Origin: CBDIBC01 sp965276635
GTDB taxonomy: Bacteria; Actinomycetota; Acidimicrobiia; Acidimicrobiales; Palsa-688
Assembly (NCBI GenBank): GCA_965276635.1
Contig: CBDIBC010000002.1
Span: 248,001-312,000, forward strand
Direction of reading: 5' to 3'
Length of the DNA stretch: 64,000 nt
Shown here: in pieces, positions 49,385-57,856 of the stretch
How the letters are laid out: the number at the start of each line of letters is the position of its first letter
Position numbering within the stretch: position 1 is the stretch's first letter
Translations under genes and position numbers: made by a program
The notes under the pieces: generated by a model
The model's input: only the letters and a program-made list of their open reading frames with translations
Database searches by the model: none
What the model was told of the DNA's origin: nothing

Positions 49385-49671
49385 GCGCAGAGACGGTCCG
49401 GACGCGGGGGACGGTGATCATCGACGTCGAGGCCTGCAAGGGCTGCGACCTGTGCATCGACGCGTGCCAGCCCGGTGTGTTGGAGATGACGGCCACGGCG
49501 CGCAACGAGCGCGGCTACCGGTACCCGGAGCTGCGGGCCGGCTGCACGGCCTGTCGAGCGTGCGCCCAGATCTGCCCGGACTTCGTCTTCCAGGTCCGCA
49601 AGTTCGATCAGCCCGTCGAGGTGGCCGTCGGGTTGGTCGAGACGGTTCGTGTCCCTGAGGACCGGCGATGA
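49381..49671 (+). CDS. 2-oxoacid:ferredoxin oxidoreductase, delta subunit (2x[4Fe-4S])
   Basis: 96 residues. Two CxxCxxCxxxC motifs: ACKGCDLCIDACQP and GCTACRACAQICPD. Moves electrons from the thiamine site to external ferredoxin. Overlaps both neighbours by 4 bp (ATGA). Confidence 0.9.
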   Translation: MSAETVRTRGTVIIDVEACKGCDLCIDACQPGVLEMTATARNERGYRYPELRAGCTACRACAQICPDFVFQVRKFDQPVEVAVGLVETVRVPEDRR

Positions 49672-50768
49672 GCCGGGCGCTGCTGGAGGGGTCGGCGGCC
49701 ATCGCCGAGGCCATGGTCGCCGCCGGGTGCCGGTTCTTCACCGGCTACCCGATGACGCCGTTCACCGAGGTGCTCGAGCACATGGCGCGCCTGCTGCCCG
49801 ATGTCGGCGGCGTTTGCATGAACGCGGAGAGCGAGTTGGAGGCGGTGGGCATGGCCTGGGGCGCGGCCGCCACTGGAACGCGGGCGGCAACGGGCTCGGT
49901 TGGGCAGGGCCTGTCGTTGATGCAGGAGTCCCTGTCGGAGATGTGTCGGGCTCGCCTACCGCTGGTCGTTCTCGACATGGCCCGCGGCCAGGGCGACTAC
50001 TTCCAGGCCACTCGGGGCGGTGGCCATGGTGATTATCACCAGATCGTGCTGGCCCCCGCCGACGTGGGCGAAGCGGTCAACCTCGTCCAGCAGGCCTTCG
50101 ACCTGGCCGACCGCTGGCGCAACCCGGTCGTGGTGATGGGTGACTACTACCTGGCCCACACCCAACAAGCGGTGGACGTCGCGCCGATCGACTTCGGGCC
50201 CCGCCCGGCGAAACCGTGGGCCCTGGACGGCTCGACCGGCGGCAGCGGGGCTGCCCGCTTCATCTCGCCGATCACGCCGAACAAGCGAGGCGACGCCGAT
50301 TACACCAACCACGGTCGTTGGCTCATGGCCATGGGCGAGGTCATGGCTGCCATGGCCGACGGTGTGGCGCCGGTGGCCGAGACCGTCGGGTTGGAGGATG
50401 CCGAGCTGGTGCTAGTGGCCTACGGGACGCCGGCACGCTACCTGCGGTTCGTGGTTGAGCACCTGCGGGCGGAAGGTCTGCCGGTCGGTCTGGTCCGGCC
50501 CGTCACCCTCTGGCCCTTCCCGACCGAGGTCATCGCCGATGCGGCCGTGAACGCGCGCGCCGTGGCCGTCTACGAGCTGAGCGCCGGCCAGATGCTCGTC
50601 GACGTCCAGCTCGCCGTTCTCGGACACTGCCCGGTCACCTTCATCGGTGGGATCAGCTTCGACAGCTCCGGCTTCGGCATCGCGCCGGATCTCGACACCG
50701 AGGTGCTCGAAGCCCGGGTCAGGGCCTGCCTGGACCAGCTGGTGTCACCACAGGAGGAGCGCGCATGA
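49668..50768 (+). CDS. 2-oxoacid:ferredoxin oxidoreductase, alpha subunit
   Basis: 366 residues. Pyrimidine-binding domain motifs AAGCRFFTGYPMTPFTEVLEHMA, CMNAESELEAVGMAWGAAATG (the Glu region) and SVGQGLSLMQESLSEM, then FDLADRWRNPVVVMGDYYL, with VGLVRPVTLWPFPTEVI in the transketolase C-domain. Forms the active site with the beta subunit. The 2-oxoglutarate/2-oxoisovalerate subgroup is likely from its length and the separate gamma subunit; exact substrate unknown. ATGA overlaps with delta and beta. Confidence 0.9.
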   Translation: MSRALLEGSAAIAEAMVAAGCRFFTGYPMTPFTEVLEHMARLLPDVGGVCMNAESELEAVGMAWGAAATGTRAATGSVGQGLSLMQESLSEMCRARLPLVVLDMARGQGDYFQATRGGGHGDYHQIVLAPADVGEAVNLVQQAFDLADRWRNPVVVMGDYYLAHTQQAVDVAPIDFGPRPAKPWALDGSTGGSGAARFISPITPNKRGDADYTNHGRWLMAMGEVMAAMADGVAPVAETVGLEDAELVLVAYGTPARYLRFVVEHLRAEGLPVGLVRPVTLWPFPTEVIADAAVNARAVAVYELSAGQMLVDVQLAVLGHCPVTFIGGISFDSSGFGIAPDLDTEVLEARVRACLDQLVSPQEERA

Positions 50769-51574
50769 CGGTCAGATCGGTCGTGACGATGAAGGATGCC
50801 CCGCCGGGACGGGTGGTCGACGACTTCACCCCTTCCCTCATCTTGGCCGGGGAGCACGGCTTGTGCCCGGGGTGCGGCGAGCCCATCGCCGTGCGCAGCG
50901 TGGTCGAGATCATCGAGGAGCTGGGCCTGACCCAGCGAGCGATCGCCACCTTCGGCGTCGGTTGCTACACCGCGTTCTCGTCGAACGTCGACGTGGAGGT
51001 CGTCCAGGCCCTGCACGGTCGAGCCCCGTCGCTGGCGACCGGGGTGAAGCGGACCCGACCCGATGCCATCGTGTTCACCCTGCAAGGTGACGGCGACATG
51101 GTGAACGAGGGTCTGCAGGAGGTGATCCACGCCGCGGCGCGGGGCGAGGCCATCACCTGCGTGCTGTTGAACAACGGTGTCTTCGGCGAGACCGGCGGCC
51201 ACATGACGGCAACCACCGTGCTCGGGCAGCGGACCAAGAACACGCTGGACGGTCGCGACGCCGACCGGCACGGCTATCCCATCCTGATCGCCGACCTCCT
51301 CGCCCAGGTAGAGGGCGCCGCCTACGTGGCCCGGGGCGCGGTGAGCTCGGCGGGGAACGTGGCCCGGACCCGGCGCATGCTGCGCCGGGCCTTCGAGGTG
51401 CAGGCGGCCGGCGCCGGCTTCGGCTTCGTCGAGATCCTGACCATGTGCCCCACCGGATGGTTCGTGGAGACCGCAGACGCGCCGGAGTACCTCACCTCGC
51501 ACCTGGCTGGCGTGCACCAGGTCGGAGTGATCAAAGATACGACTGCTCCGACGAGGTCTCCTGGCCATGCCTGA
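50765..51574 (+). CDS. 2-oxoacid:ferredoxin oxidoreductase, beta subunit (TPP-binding)
   Basis: 269 residues. HGLCPGCGEPIAVRSV (with the cluster-type CxxC), GVGCYTAFS, HGRAPSLATGVKRTRPDAIVFTLQGDGDMVNEGLQEV (in pieces; GDG...) and VLLNNGVFGETGGHM (NN) mark the thiamine diphosphate site. Completes the gamma-delta-alpha-beta enzyme. Its end overlaps the cupin start by 8 bp. Confidence 0.92.
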   Translation: MTVRSVVTMKDAPPGRVVDDFTPSLILAGEHGLCPGCGEPIAVRSVVEIIEELGLTQRAIATFGVGCYTAFSSNVDVEVVQALHGRAPSLATGVKRTRPDAIVFTLQGDGDMVNEGLQEVIHAAARGEAITCVLLNNGVFGETGGHMTATTVLGQRTKNTLDGRDADRHGYPILIADLLAQVEGAAYVARGAVSSAGNVARTRRMLRRAFEVQAAGAGFGFVEILTMCPTGWFVETADAPEYLTSHLAGVHQVGVIKDTTAPTRSPGHA

Positions 51575-51872
51575 GCTCGGAGACGTGGGGACCGCCCTGC
51601 TCTTCGAGAACGAGCGGGTCAAGGTGTGGGAGATGGATCTGGCCCCGGGCCAGGAGTCCGACATGCACCACCACGCCCGCGACTACGTCCTCGTCGTGGT
51701 GGAGGGCGACCGCATCGCCGGGGTCCCGCCGGCCGACGGCGACCCGGCCCGGCACAAGGAGTCGGAGGTCCGGCCCGGACAGGTCTTCTGGGTGCCGGCG
51801 GGTGGCACGGAGCTGGCGCGAAACACCGGGGCCCGCCGCTACTACGAGATCCTCGTCGAGCTGAAGGACTGA
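51567..51872 (+). CDS. small cupin-domain protein
   Basis: 101 residues. One cupin barrel: VKVWEMDLAPGQESDMHHHARDYVLVVVEGD supplies the His and Asp/Glu ligands of the metal site, and GQVFWVPAGGTELARNTG the second motif. It overlaps the oxidoreductase beta gene by 8 bp and precedes the ligase-like gene by 2 bp, so it is in the same operon. Possibly a metal-dependent isomerase or a ligand sensor for the pathway. Function not assigned. Confidence 0.8.
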   Translation: MPELGDVGTALLFENERVKVWEMDLAPGQESDMHHHARDYVLVVVEGDRIAGVPPADGDPARHKESEVRPGQVFWVPAGGTELARNTGARRYYEILVELKD

Positions 51873-51874
51873 CG

Positions 51875-53383
51875 GTGCAGCCCCTGCTGGTCGGCGATGT
51901 GCTGTCGCTGACCGCCCGCCGAGCGCCCCGGCGCGTGGCCGCATCCCTGGCCGGGCGGCTGGTCACCTTCGCCGAGCTGGAGGCGGCCACCACCAGCCTG
52001 GTCCGGGTCCTCGGCGCCCGGGGCGTGGGCGCGGGGGATCGGGTCGTGTGGTGGGGGGAGACGACGCTCGACGCCATCCCGCTGTGGTTTGCCGTCGCTC
52101 GCCTCGGGGCTGCGTTCGTCCCGGTGAACCCCCGGCTGACGCCGATCGAATCGGGGGCGCTGCTCGACCGGGTCGATGCCGCCCTGATCGTGAGCGACGA
52201 TGCCCGTCCGGGTCAGGTCGACCTGGCTGCGCTCACGGCCGAGGAGCGGTCCACTGGTGTCGCCGTCCCCGATGTTGACGAGCGCCAGCCCCACGTCATC
52301 TTCTTCACCAGCGGTTCGTCGGGGCGCCCCAAGGGTGTCGAGCTGTCGCACCGGGCCTCCCGACTGCGGGTGATGACCGACTCCACCCAGATGCCGAACG
52401 GCCCGACCGTCTGCATGTTCCCGCAGTTCCACATGGCTGGCTGGTACGGGCCCATGACGGGATGGGCGAACGCCGACGAGGTCGTCTACGTGGACCGGGC
52501 GGACGCGGAGCCGCTGCTGCGGGCCGTCCACGAACGGCGGGCCACCCGGCTCTACGCCATCCCCGCGGTGTGGCGACGCATCCTGGCCACCGACCGTCGG
52601 GACTACGACCTATCGTGCCTGCGCGTCTGCGACACGGGCACGTCGGCGACCACCCCGGAGCTGCTGGCCGAGATAGCCGATGCCTTTCCCGGCTCGGTCA
52701 CCTCGATCACCTACGGGTCCACCGAGGCGGGCGGGGTGTGCCGGTTGTGGCCCGAGGACATCCACCGCAAGGCCGGCTCCGTCGGCCTGGCCGGGCCGGG
52801 CTGCGAGCTCCGGCTCCGCCCCGACGACGGCGAGCTCCTGGTCCGCAACCCGTTCCTGATGAACGGCTACTTCCGCGACGAGGAGGCGACGGCGGCGGCG
52901 CTCGCCGACGGGTGGTTCCATACCGGGGACCTGGCGGAGCGCGACGACGAGGGCTACTACCGCATCGTGGGGCGGGCCAAGGAGATCATTCGCACGGGCG
53001 GGGAGACCGTTGCCCCGGCCGAGGTGGACGAGGTGATCGGGACCATCTCGAGCGTCGTCGACGTGGCCGTGGCCGGTGTTCCCGACGCCGAGTGGGGAGA
53101 GGTGATCACCGCATTCGTCGTCCTCCGCCCGGGCGCACGCCTCAGCCTGGCGGAGCTGCGCGCCCACTGCGCCGACCGGCTGGCGCCGTTCAAGCACCCC
53201 CGGCGGCTGGTCGTCGTCGACGGACTGCCTCGGACCGGCGCTACCCGCCAGGTGCAGCGGGCCCAGCTGGTGCAATGGGCCCTGGACCCGGCCGGCGCCG
53301 TGCCGGGGGCTGGTGTGTCCGGGGCTGGCGTGTCGGGGGCTGGCGTGTCGGGGGCTGGCGTGTCGGGCGCTGGCCCCCCGTGA
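51875..53383 (+). CDS. acyl-CoA synthetase-like protein with Gly/Ala/Val/Ser repeat tail
   Basis: 502 residues of the AMP-forming ligase superfamily: IFFTSGSSGRPKGVELSH, SITYGSTEAGGV, FHTGDLAERDDEGYYRIVGRAKE (in pieces). The C-terminal catalytic Lys motif is altered: LPRTGATRQVQR has Arg where PRxxxGK has Lys, so the adenylation half-reaction may be weakened. The last 26 residues are GAGVS repeats from a 15-bp DNA repeat (53306 on). Starts at GTG 51875, 2 bp after the cupin. Likely supplies or tests the acid for the pathway. Confidence 0.85.
   Translation: MQPLLVGDVLSLTARRAPRRVAASLAGRLVTFAELEAATTSLVRVLGARGVGAGDRVVWWGETTLDAIPLWFAVARLGAAFVPVNPRLTPIESGALLDRVDAALIVSDDARPGQVDLAALTAEERSTGVAVPDVDERQPHVIFFTSGSSGRPKGVELSHRASRLRVMTDSTQMPNGPTVCMFPQFHMAGWYGPMTGWANADEVVYVDRADAEPLLRAVHERRATRLYAIPAVWRRILATDRRDYDLSCLRVCDTGTSATTPELLAEIADAFPGSVTSITYGSTEAGGVCRLWPEDIHRKAGSVGLAGPGCELRLRPDDGELLVRNPFLMNGYFRDEEATAAALADGWFHTGDLAERDDEGYYRIVGRAKEIIRTGGETVAPAEVDEVIGTISSVVDVAVAGVPDAEWGEVITAFVVLRPGARLSLAELRAHCADRLAPFKHPRRLVVVDGLPRTGATRQVQRAQLVQWALDPAGAVPGAGVSGAGVSGAGVSGAGVSGAGPP
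53306..53380. repeat. 15-bp tandem repeat encoding GAGVS units
   Basis: GGGGCTGG(T/C)GTGTC(C/G) repeats in frame with period 15 from 53306, giving four GAGVS units and a partial fifth at the C-terminus of the ligase-like gene. The repeat keeps frame, so its copy number can change without breaking the protein. Confidence 0.85.
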
Positions 53384-53756
53384 GCCGGCAACTCGTGTCC
53401 GTCGGTGGCCGAGCAATGTTCAGTATGTTCGACCCAGTCGAACCTACTGAACACTGGTGCGGCGGATTGACGCTGGCGCCCCGGGGACCGGTCGGGTCGA
53501 GCCGTCGGGCCCGTTGTCACGGGCCGCTGGCCACACGTTCTTTCCGTCTCCACCCACGGGTGTGAGCGGGTCCGGCCGCTTCGTTCCCGTCTGAGCCCGG
53601 CCGAGCAGTGCTCAGCACGTTCGATCCGGGCTTCTGACGCTTCTGGTGTCAACGAGCTTGCACGGGCGCTAGTTTTTCGACCCCAGAACCGGCCGACCGC
53701 CCGACCGCCCGCAGATTCTGAGCACTGGGACGGCAGGATCAATGGTCCGGCGGCGG
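53384..53756. other. intergenic region with two related inverted-repeat elements
   Basis: No gene seen in 373 bp. Element A is the hairpin at 53417-53453. Element B (53603-53734) repeats A's left arm at 53603-53629 (21 of 27 bases match 53411-53437; all six differences are transitions) and A's right arm at 53717-53734 (14 of 18 match 53446-53463). It is bounded by a perfect 10-bp inverted repeat CAGTGCTCAG (53606-53615) with CTGAGCACTG (53718-53727). Confidence 0.7.
53417..53453. repeat. 17-bp near-perfect hairpin (element A)
   Basis: TGTTCAGTATGTTCGAC - CCA - GTCGAACCTACTGAACA: 17-bp arms with one mismatch and a 3-nt loop. AT-richer than its surroundings. It lies about 35 bp downstream of the ligase-like gene; no T-tract follows, so a simple rho-independent terminator is not certain. 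Confidence 0.85.
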
Positions 53757-54560
53757 TCAGATGAAGTCGGACCCGCCGTCCACGTTCACGTTGGCCCCGG
53801 TGACGTAGCCGTTGCGGCGCGACGCCAGGTAGACGGTGATCGATGCCACCTCGTCGGGTATGCCGGCCCGGCCGGTATCGGCCGGCTGATGGAAGGTGTT
53901 CTCCACCCAGCGCATGACGTCGACGGGGTCGCTGGCGTCCAGGCCGTCCGCGGCGAGGATCCCGCGCAGGTTCTCGGTGAAGCTGGCGGTGACGATGGTG
54001 CCGGGGCTGACCGTGTTCACCAGGATGCCTTCGGGGGCCAGGCTCTTGGACAGGTTCTTCGACAGGCTGGTCAGTGCCGCCTTGGATGCGGTGTAGGCGA
54101 CGAGTCGGGGGTTCTGGCGTTGTATGGAGTGGGCTGCGAAGTTGACGATGCGTGCCCATTCGGCGGCTCGCAGGAGGGGCAGCGCGGCGCGGATGCAACG
54201 CACCCCGGCCATGGTGCCGAGGGCCAGCGCCGCATCCCACCCGGCATCGTCGAGGTCCTCGAAGCTCCCATCGGTAGGGCCGATGGTGTGCACGAGCGCG
54301 TTCAGGCTGCCCCAGCGCGCGCCAATGGCGGAGAAGGCGTCGGTGATGGCGGCCGGGTCCTTCATGTCCACCGACAGCCCCACCGCGTCGGGGCTGCCGC
54401 GATCGATCAGGGCGGAGACGGTTTCGTCGAGCGCCTCGCGGCCCCGTGCCATCACGGCGACCCGGGCTCCCTCATCGGCCAGGGTCTGGGCGATGGCCCG
54501 GCCCATTCCCTTGCTGCCGCCGGTAACCACGGCCGTGGCGCCTGCGAAACCGAGATCCAT
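53757..54560 (-). CDS. short-chain dehydrogenase/reductase
   Basis: 267 residues. Rossmann motif VVTGGSKGMGRAIAQ, VDMKD (cofactor Asp), the NAG-like LVHTIGP, catalytic Ser in NFAAHS and Tyr-Lys in VAYTASKAAL, and the PG motif TVSPGTIVTASF; C-terminus VTGANVNVDGGSDFI is typical. NAD(P)-dependent oxidation or reduction of a hydroxy compound; substrate unknown. ATG 54560 is preceded by AGAGGGA. Monocistronic on the minus strand. Confidence 0.92.
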   Translation of the reverse strand: MDLGFAGATAVVTGGSKGMGRAIAQTLADEGARVAVMARGREALDETVSALIDRGSPDAVGLSVDMKDPAAITDAFSAIGARWGSLNALVHTIGPTDGSFEDLDDAGWDAALALGTMAGVRCIRAALPLLRAAEWARIVNFAAHSIQRQNPRLVAYTASKAALTSLSKNLSKSLAPEGILVNTVSPGTIVTASFTENLRGILAADGLDASDPVDVMRWVENTFHQPADTGRAGIPDEVASITVYLASRRNGYVTGANVNVDGGSDFI

Positions 54561-54776
54561 GCTGCTGTCCCTCTCCCTCTGATCTGTTCGTCCCACGGGA
54601 TCCGCCCACTGGGGCGGCTGTTTGGCGGCGAGCGCCCAAGGCCCTCCGCTCTGGCGAGAGCGAACCTACACGAGATCGGAATGGGCGGATCCGCAACGGC
54701 GAGAACCTGGTCTCTGATCAACGGCTGGGAGCCGGCAATGCGCTGCTCCACGCTCCTCATGTCGGATGATCTCCGC

Positions 54777-54995
54777 ATGAAGCTCAGCGTCAGCCTTCCC
54801 GTGGAGGACGTCGCCCTGCTCGACGAACACGCTCGCCAGACGGGGCTCCGATCTCGCTCGGCGGCGATCCACCAAGCGGTCCGGCTGCTACGGCATTCCG
54901 GGCTCGAGGAGGACTACGCCGCGGCGTGGGAGGGCTGGGAGCGTTCAGCCGACCGTGAGCTGTGGGAGACGGCGGTGGGCGACGGCCTGTCCTGA
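54777..54995 (+). CDS. ribbon-helix-helix antitoxin (MazE-like)
   Basis: 72 residues. KLSVSLPVEDVALLDEHARQTGLRSRSAAIHQAVRLL (in pieces) is the ribbon-helix-helix DNA-binding fold of CopG/MazE-type antitoxins; the acidic, Trp-rich tail (AAAWEGWERSADRELWE) is the toxin-binding part. ATG 54777 is preferred; ATG 54759 would add six residues. Its stop overlaps the toxin ATG (TGATG). It probably autoregulates the pair. Confidence 0.85.
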   Translation: MKLSVSLPVEDVALLDEHARQTGLRSRSAAIHQAVRLLRHSGLEEDYAAAWEGWERSADRELWETAVGDGLS

Positions 54996-55347
54996 TGCGC
55001 CGTGGAGAGATTCGCCTGCTCGATCTCGATCTCGATCCCGTCCGCGGCGGCGAGGCCAACACCCGGCGACCTGCCATCGTGGTCAGTAACGATCGGGCTA
55101 ACGCGGTCGCCGAGCGCGTGGATCGGGGAGTCGTCACGGTGGTGCCCCTGACGAGCAGTACGACGAAGATCTTTCCCTTTCAGGTTCTCGTGCCAGCGGA
55201 CCAGGCGGGCCTTCGGGTCGACTCCAAGGCTCAGGCTGAGCAAGTCCGTTCAGTAGCCGCCGAACGACTCGACCCGCGCTCGGGCGGCTGGTGGCGCCGA
55301 TCATGGCCGAGATCGACGAAGCCCTTCGGCTCCACCTCGACCTGTAG
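54995..55347 (+). pseudogene. MazF-like toxin gene with C-terminal frameshift
   Basis: ATG 54995 opens a MazF/PemK-type frame: MRRGEIRLLDLDLDPVRGGEAN, RRPAIVVSNDRAN, VVTVVPLTSSTTKIFPFQVLVP and QAEQVRSVAAERL, which covers about 90 of some 115 residues. Near 55285 the expected C-terminus (LVAPIMAEIDEALRLHLDL, stop 55345-55347) lies in another frame, consistent with loss of one base. As it stands the frame reads on to 55579 through the next gene, giving an aberrant 195-residue protein. The endoribonuclease is probably inactive unless the shift is a sequence error. Confidence 0.75.
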
Positions 55348-55363
55348 CCGTCCGGCAGGGCGG

Positions 55364-55579
55364 ATGGCGCAACGGCACTCGCCCGAGGTGGGGAGTCCCG
55401 GCCCGCACCCCGATATCCTCTGGACCGACGAGTCCGTCACCGACGAGTCCGTCACCGACGAGTCCGTCACCGAGCAGTCCGTGACCGAGGAGCTGTACGA
55501 GCGCTTGGAGACCATGCCTGAGTCGATAGCCAAAGAGATCCTGGGACTGAACGCCCAGGACGTGTCCAACCTCGCCTGA
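55364..55579 (+). CDS. small acidic repeat protein (DESVT repeats)
   Basis: 71 residues from ATG 55364. Four DESVT-type pentad repeats (15-bp units 55427-55486) are followed by a conserved-looking helix ELYERLETMPESIAKEILGLNAQDVSNLA. Its stop overlaps the start of the fused acyl-CoA dehydrogenase (TGATG), so it is likely cotranslated. No known family is recognised. It could be a short regulatory or partner peptide. Upstream it is in the same frame as the frameshifted toxin. Confidence 0.5.
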   Translation: MAQRHSPEVGSPGPHPDILWTDESVTDESVTDESVTEQSVTEELYERLETMPESIAKEILGLNAQDVSNLA

Positions 55580-57834
55580 TGGAGCTGCGCCCCAGCGACG
55601 AGCAGGAGGGACTGGTCGCCGTCGTCGAGGCGTTCCTGGCCAAGGCGTGCCCGACGACATGCGTCCGCAATGCCGAACCCGTCGGGTTCGATCACCAGCT
55701 TTGGAACACGTTCGCCCCGCTCGGTGGTCCGGCCATGGGGGTGAGCGAGTCCCTCGGCGGCGGGGGCTCCTCGCTGCTCGACCTAGAGCTGATCTGCGAA
55801 CAGCTCGGTGCGGTCCTGGCCCCGCTTCCCTTCGTGGAGTCGGCGGTAACGGCGCGCACGTTGGCGGCCGCCGGTGACGAGGGCGCCGGGCTGTTGGCGC
55901 CCCTCCTCGCCGACCTGCCCAGCCCGGCAGCGGTGGCCCTGCGTCCGGCGGTCGACGGCCTTGTGCACCACGTACCCGCCGGTGGGGTGAGCGAGATCGT
56001 CGTCGGCCTCGACGGCGACCGCCTGGTGGGCGTCGCCGGAGCGCCCTTCCGCCCGGTGGTCCCCACCCGACTGGGCGGCATCCCGCTGGCCACCTGGGAC
56101 CTGCGGGCGCCCGGCCGTCTTGTGCTGGCCAGAGGGGACGACGCCATGGCCGTGGCCCGGCGCGCCGCCGACGAGTGGCGGGTCCTCACCGCGGCCAGCC
56201 TGGTCGGCCTGGCCGCCCGGGCCCTCGACATCGGTGTGGCCTACGCCGGCGAGCGGCACCAGTTCGGCGTGCCCATCGGCTCGTTCCAGTCGCTGGCCAG
56301 GGACCTGGCGGACGCCGCCACCGCTGTTGACGGGGCGCGCTTGTTGGCTCGGGAGGCGGCGTGGGCGGCCGACGAGGGACGAGCCGAGGCGCCCGTCCTG
56401 GCGGCCATGGCGTTTGGCTTCGCCGCCCGCACGGCGCAGCGCAGCGCGGCTACCAGCCTCCACGTGCACGGCGGCTACGGCTTCATGCTCGAGTACGACA
56501 TCCAGCTCTACTACCGGCGGGCCAAGGCGTGGGCGTTGGCTGCCGGCGACCCGCGTGCCGAGCTGGCCGGCCTGGCCGCCGGCCTCTTCGACGAGCCGTC
56601 GCCGGCGACGCTGTCTCCTGCCACCCCGGCGCCGAGGACCGCCGCTGAGACGGCGTCGTCTGGCATGGACTTCCGTCTCGGACCGGAGAGCGAGCAGTTC
56701 AGGAGCGAGGTCCGGGCCTTCGTGGCCGAGCACCTCAGCGACGAGGCGGTCGAGCGGGTCCACCGAACTGGGACCGCCCACGACTGGGACTTCTACCGGG
56801 CACTGGGGGCCAAGGGGTGGATCGCCGCCTCGTGGCCGGCGGCCTACGGCGGCCAGGATCGCAGTCCGTTCGAGATGACCGCGCTGCGGGACGAGCTGCG
56901 CCTGGCCAGTGCGCCGATGGACGGGATGGCGAACTCGCTCATCGTGGCCCGCACCCTCCGTCACCTCGGCACCGAGGCACAGCAGCAGCGCTTCCTGCCG
57001 CCGTTGCTCGCCGGCGAGATGATCTTCGCGCTCGGCTACTCCGAGCCGGAGTCCGGGTCCGATGTGGCGGCCGCCAGGACCCGGGCTCGCCGGGACGGCG
57101 ACGAGTGGGTGATCGACGGGCAGAAGATGTTCACCACGCTGGCCCACGAGGCGTCCCATGTGTTCCTGTTGGCCCGCACCGACCCGGAGGTGGCCAAGCA
57201 CAAGGGCCTGACCATGTTCATCGTCCCGCTCGACGCGCCGGGGATCGAGATCCAGGCCGTCCATACCATGGGCGGCGAGCGGACGAACATCACCTTCTAC
57301 AGCGAGGTCCGCGTGCCCGACGAGCTGCGGGTCGGGGAGGTGGACCGTGGCTGGGACGTGATGACGGTCGCCCTCACCTTCGAGCGGGGCGGGTTCGGCC
57401 TCAGCGAGTCGGACCGGGTGTGGGCACAGGCCGTGGCCTGGGCTCGTCGGGCCCTGCGACCGGACGGCACCGCGGTCATCGCCGACCCGCTGGTTCGCGA
57501 GAGGCTGGCGGTCATGCGGACGAACAACGAGGTGGCCAAGCTCCTGGCCCACCGGGTCTCGTGGCTGGTGGCCAGCGGCGGCCTGCCCGGGGTCGAAGGC
57601 TCGATGCACAAGCTCTTCTACGCCGAGTCCCTGACCGCCGACGCGTCCGAGCTGCTCGACATGCTCGGGGCCGAGGGCCTGGTGCCTCACGGCGAAGCCG
57701 GTGCACCGGTCGATGGCTGGGTCGAGCACCTCTTCCGCCACGCTGCGGTCACCACCATCTATGGCGGGACCAGCGAGATCCAACGCAGCATCATCGCCGA
57801 ACGGGGCCTGGGGCTTCCCCGCACGCGGCGCTAG
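55579..57834 (+). CDS. two-domain fused acyl-CoA dehydrogenase (FadE34-like architecture)
   Basis: 751 residues with two acyl-CoA dehydrogenase units. The first (1-345) shows the C-terminal ACAD features (SLVGLAARALDIGVAYAGERHQFG, SFQSLARDLAD, HVHGGYGFMLEYDIQLYYRRAK in pieces) with a shortened N-terminus. After a Pro/Thr/Ala linker (346-370) comes a complete unit (WPAAYGGQDRS, YSEPESGSDVA, WVIDGQKMFTT, IYGGTSEIQRSIIAERGLGLPR). The pattern matches alpha-beta pairs such as FadE26/27 fused into one chain, as in mycobacterial FadE34, used on bulky steroid or terpenoid side-chain CoA esters. ATG 55579 overlaps the preceding stop. Confidence 0.88.
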   Translation: MELRPSDEQEGLVAVVEAFLAKACPTTCVRNAEPVGFDHQLWNTFAPLGGPAMGVSESLGGGGSSLLDLELICEQLGAVLAPLPFVESAVTARTLAAAGDEGAGLLAPLLADLPSPAAVALRPAVDGLVHHVPAGGVSEIVVGLDGDRLVGVAGAPFRPVVPTRLGGIPLATWDLRAPGRLVLARGDDAMAVARRAADEWRVLTAASLVGLAARALDIGVAYAGERHQFGVPIGSFQSLARDLADAATAVDGARLLAREAAWAADEGRAEAPVLAAMAFGFAARTAQRSAATSLHVHGGYGFMLEYDIQLYYRRAKAWALAAGDPRAELAGLAAGLFDEPSPATLSPATPAPRTAAETASSGMDFRLGPESEQFRSEVRAFVAEHLSDEAVERVHRTGTAHDWDFYRALGAKGWIAASWPAAYGGQDRSPFEMTALRDELRLASAPMDGMANSLIVARTLRHLGTEAQQQRFLPPLLAGEMIFALGYSEPESGSDVAAARTRARRDGDEWVIDGQKMFTTLAHEASHVFLLARTDPEVAKHKGLTMFIVPLDAPGIEIQAVHTMGGERTNITFYSEVRVPDELRVGEVDRGWDVMTVALTFERGGFGLSESDRVWAQAVAWARRALRPDGTAVIADPLVRERLAVMRTNNEVAKLLAHRVSWLVASGGLPGVEGSMHKLFYAESLTADASELLDMLGAEGLVPHGEAGAPVDGWVEHLFRHAAVTTIYGGTSEIQRSIIAERGLGLPRTRR

Positions 57835-57856
57835 CCCGCCCGGACCGAGGGCAAGG

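Noticed and set aside
53417..53453. Simple rho-independent terminator
   Set aside because: The stem is strong but no T-tract follows on either side, and a related second element exists nearby, so I list it as a repeat rather than a terminator.
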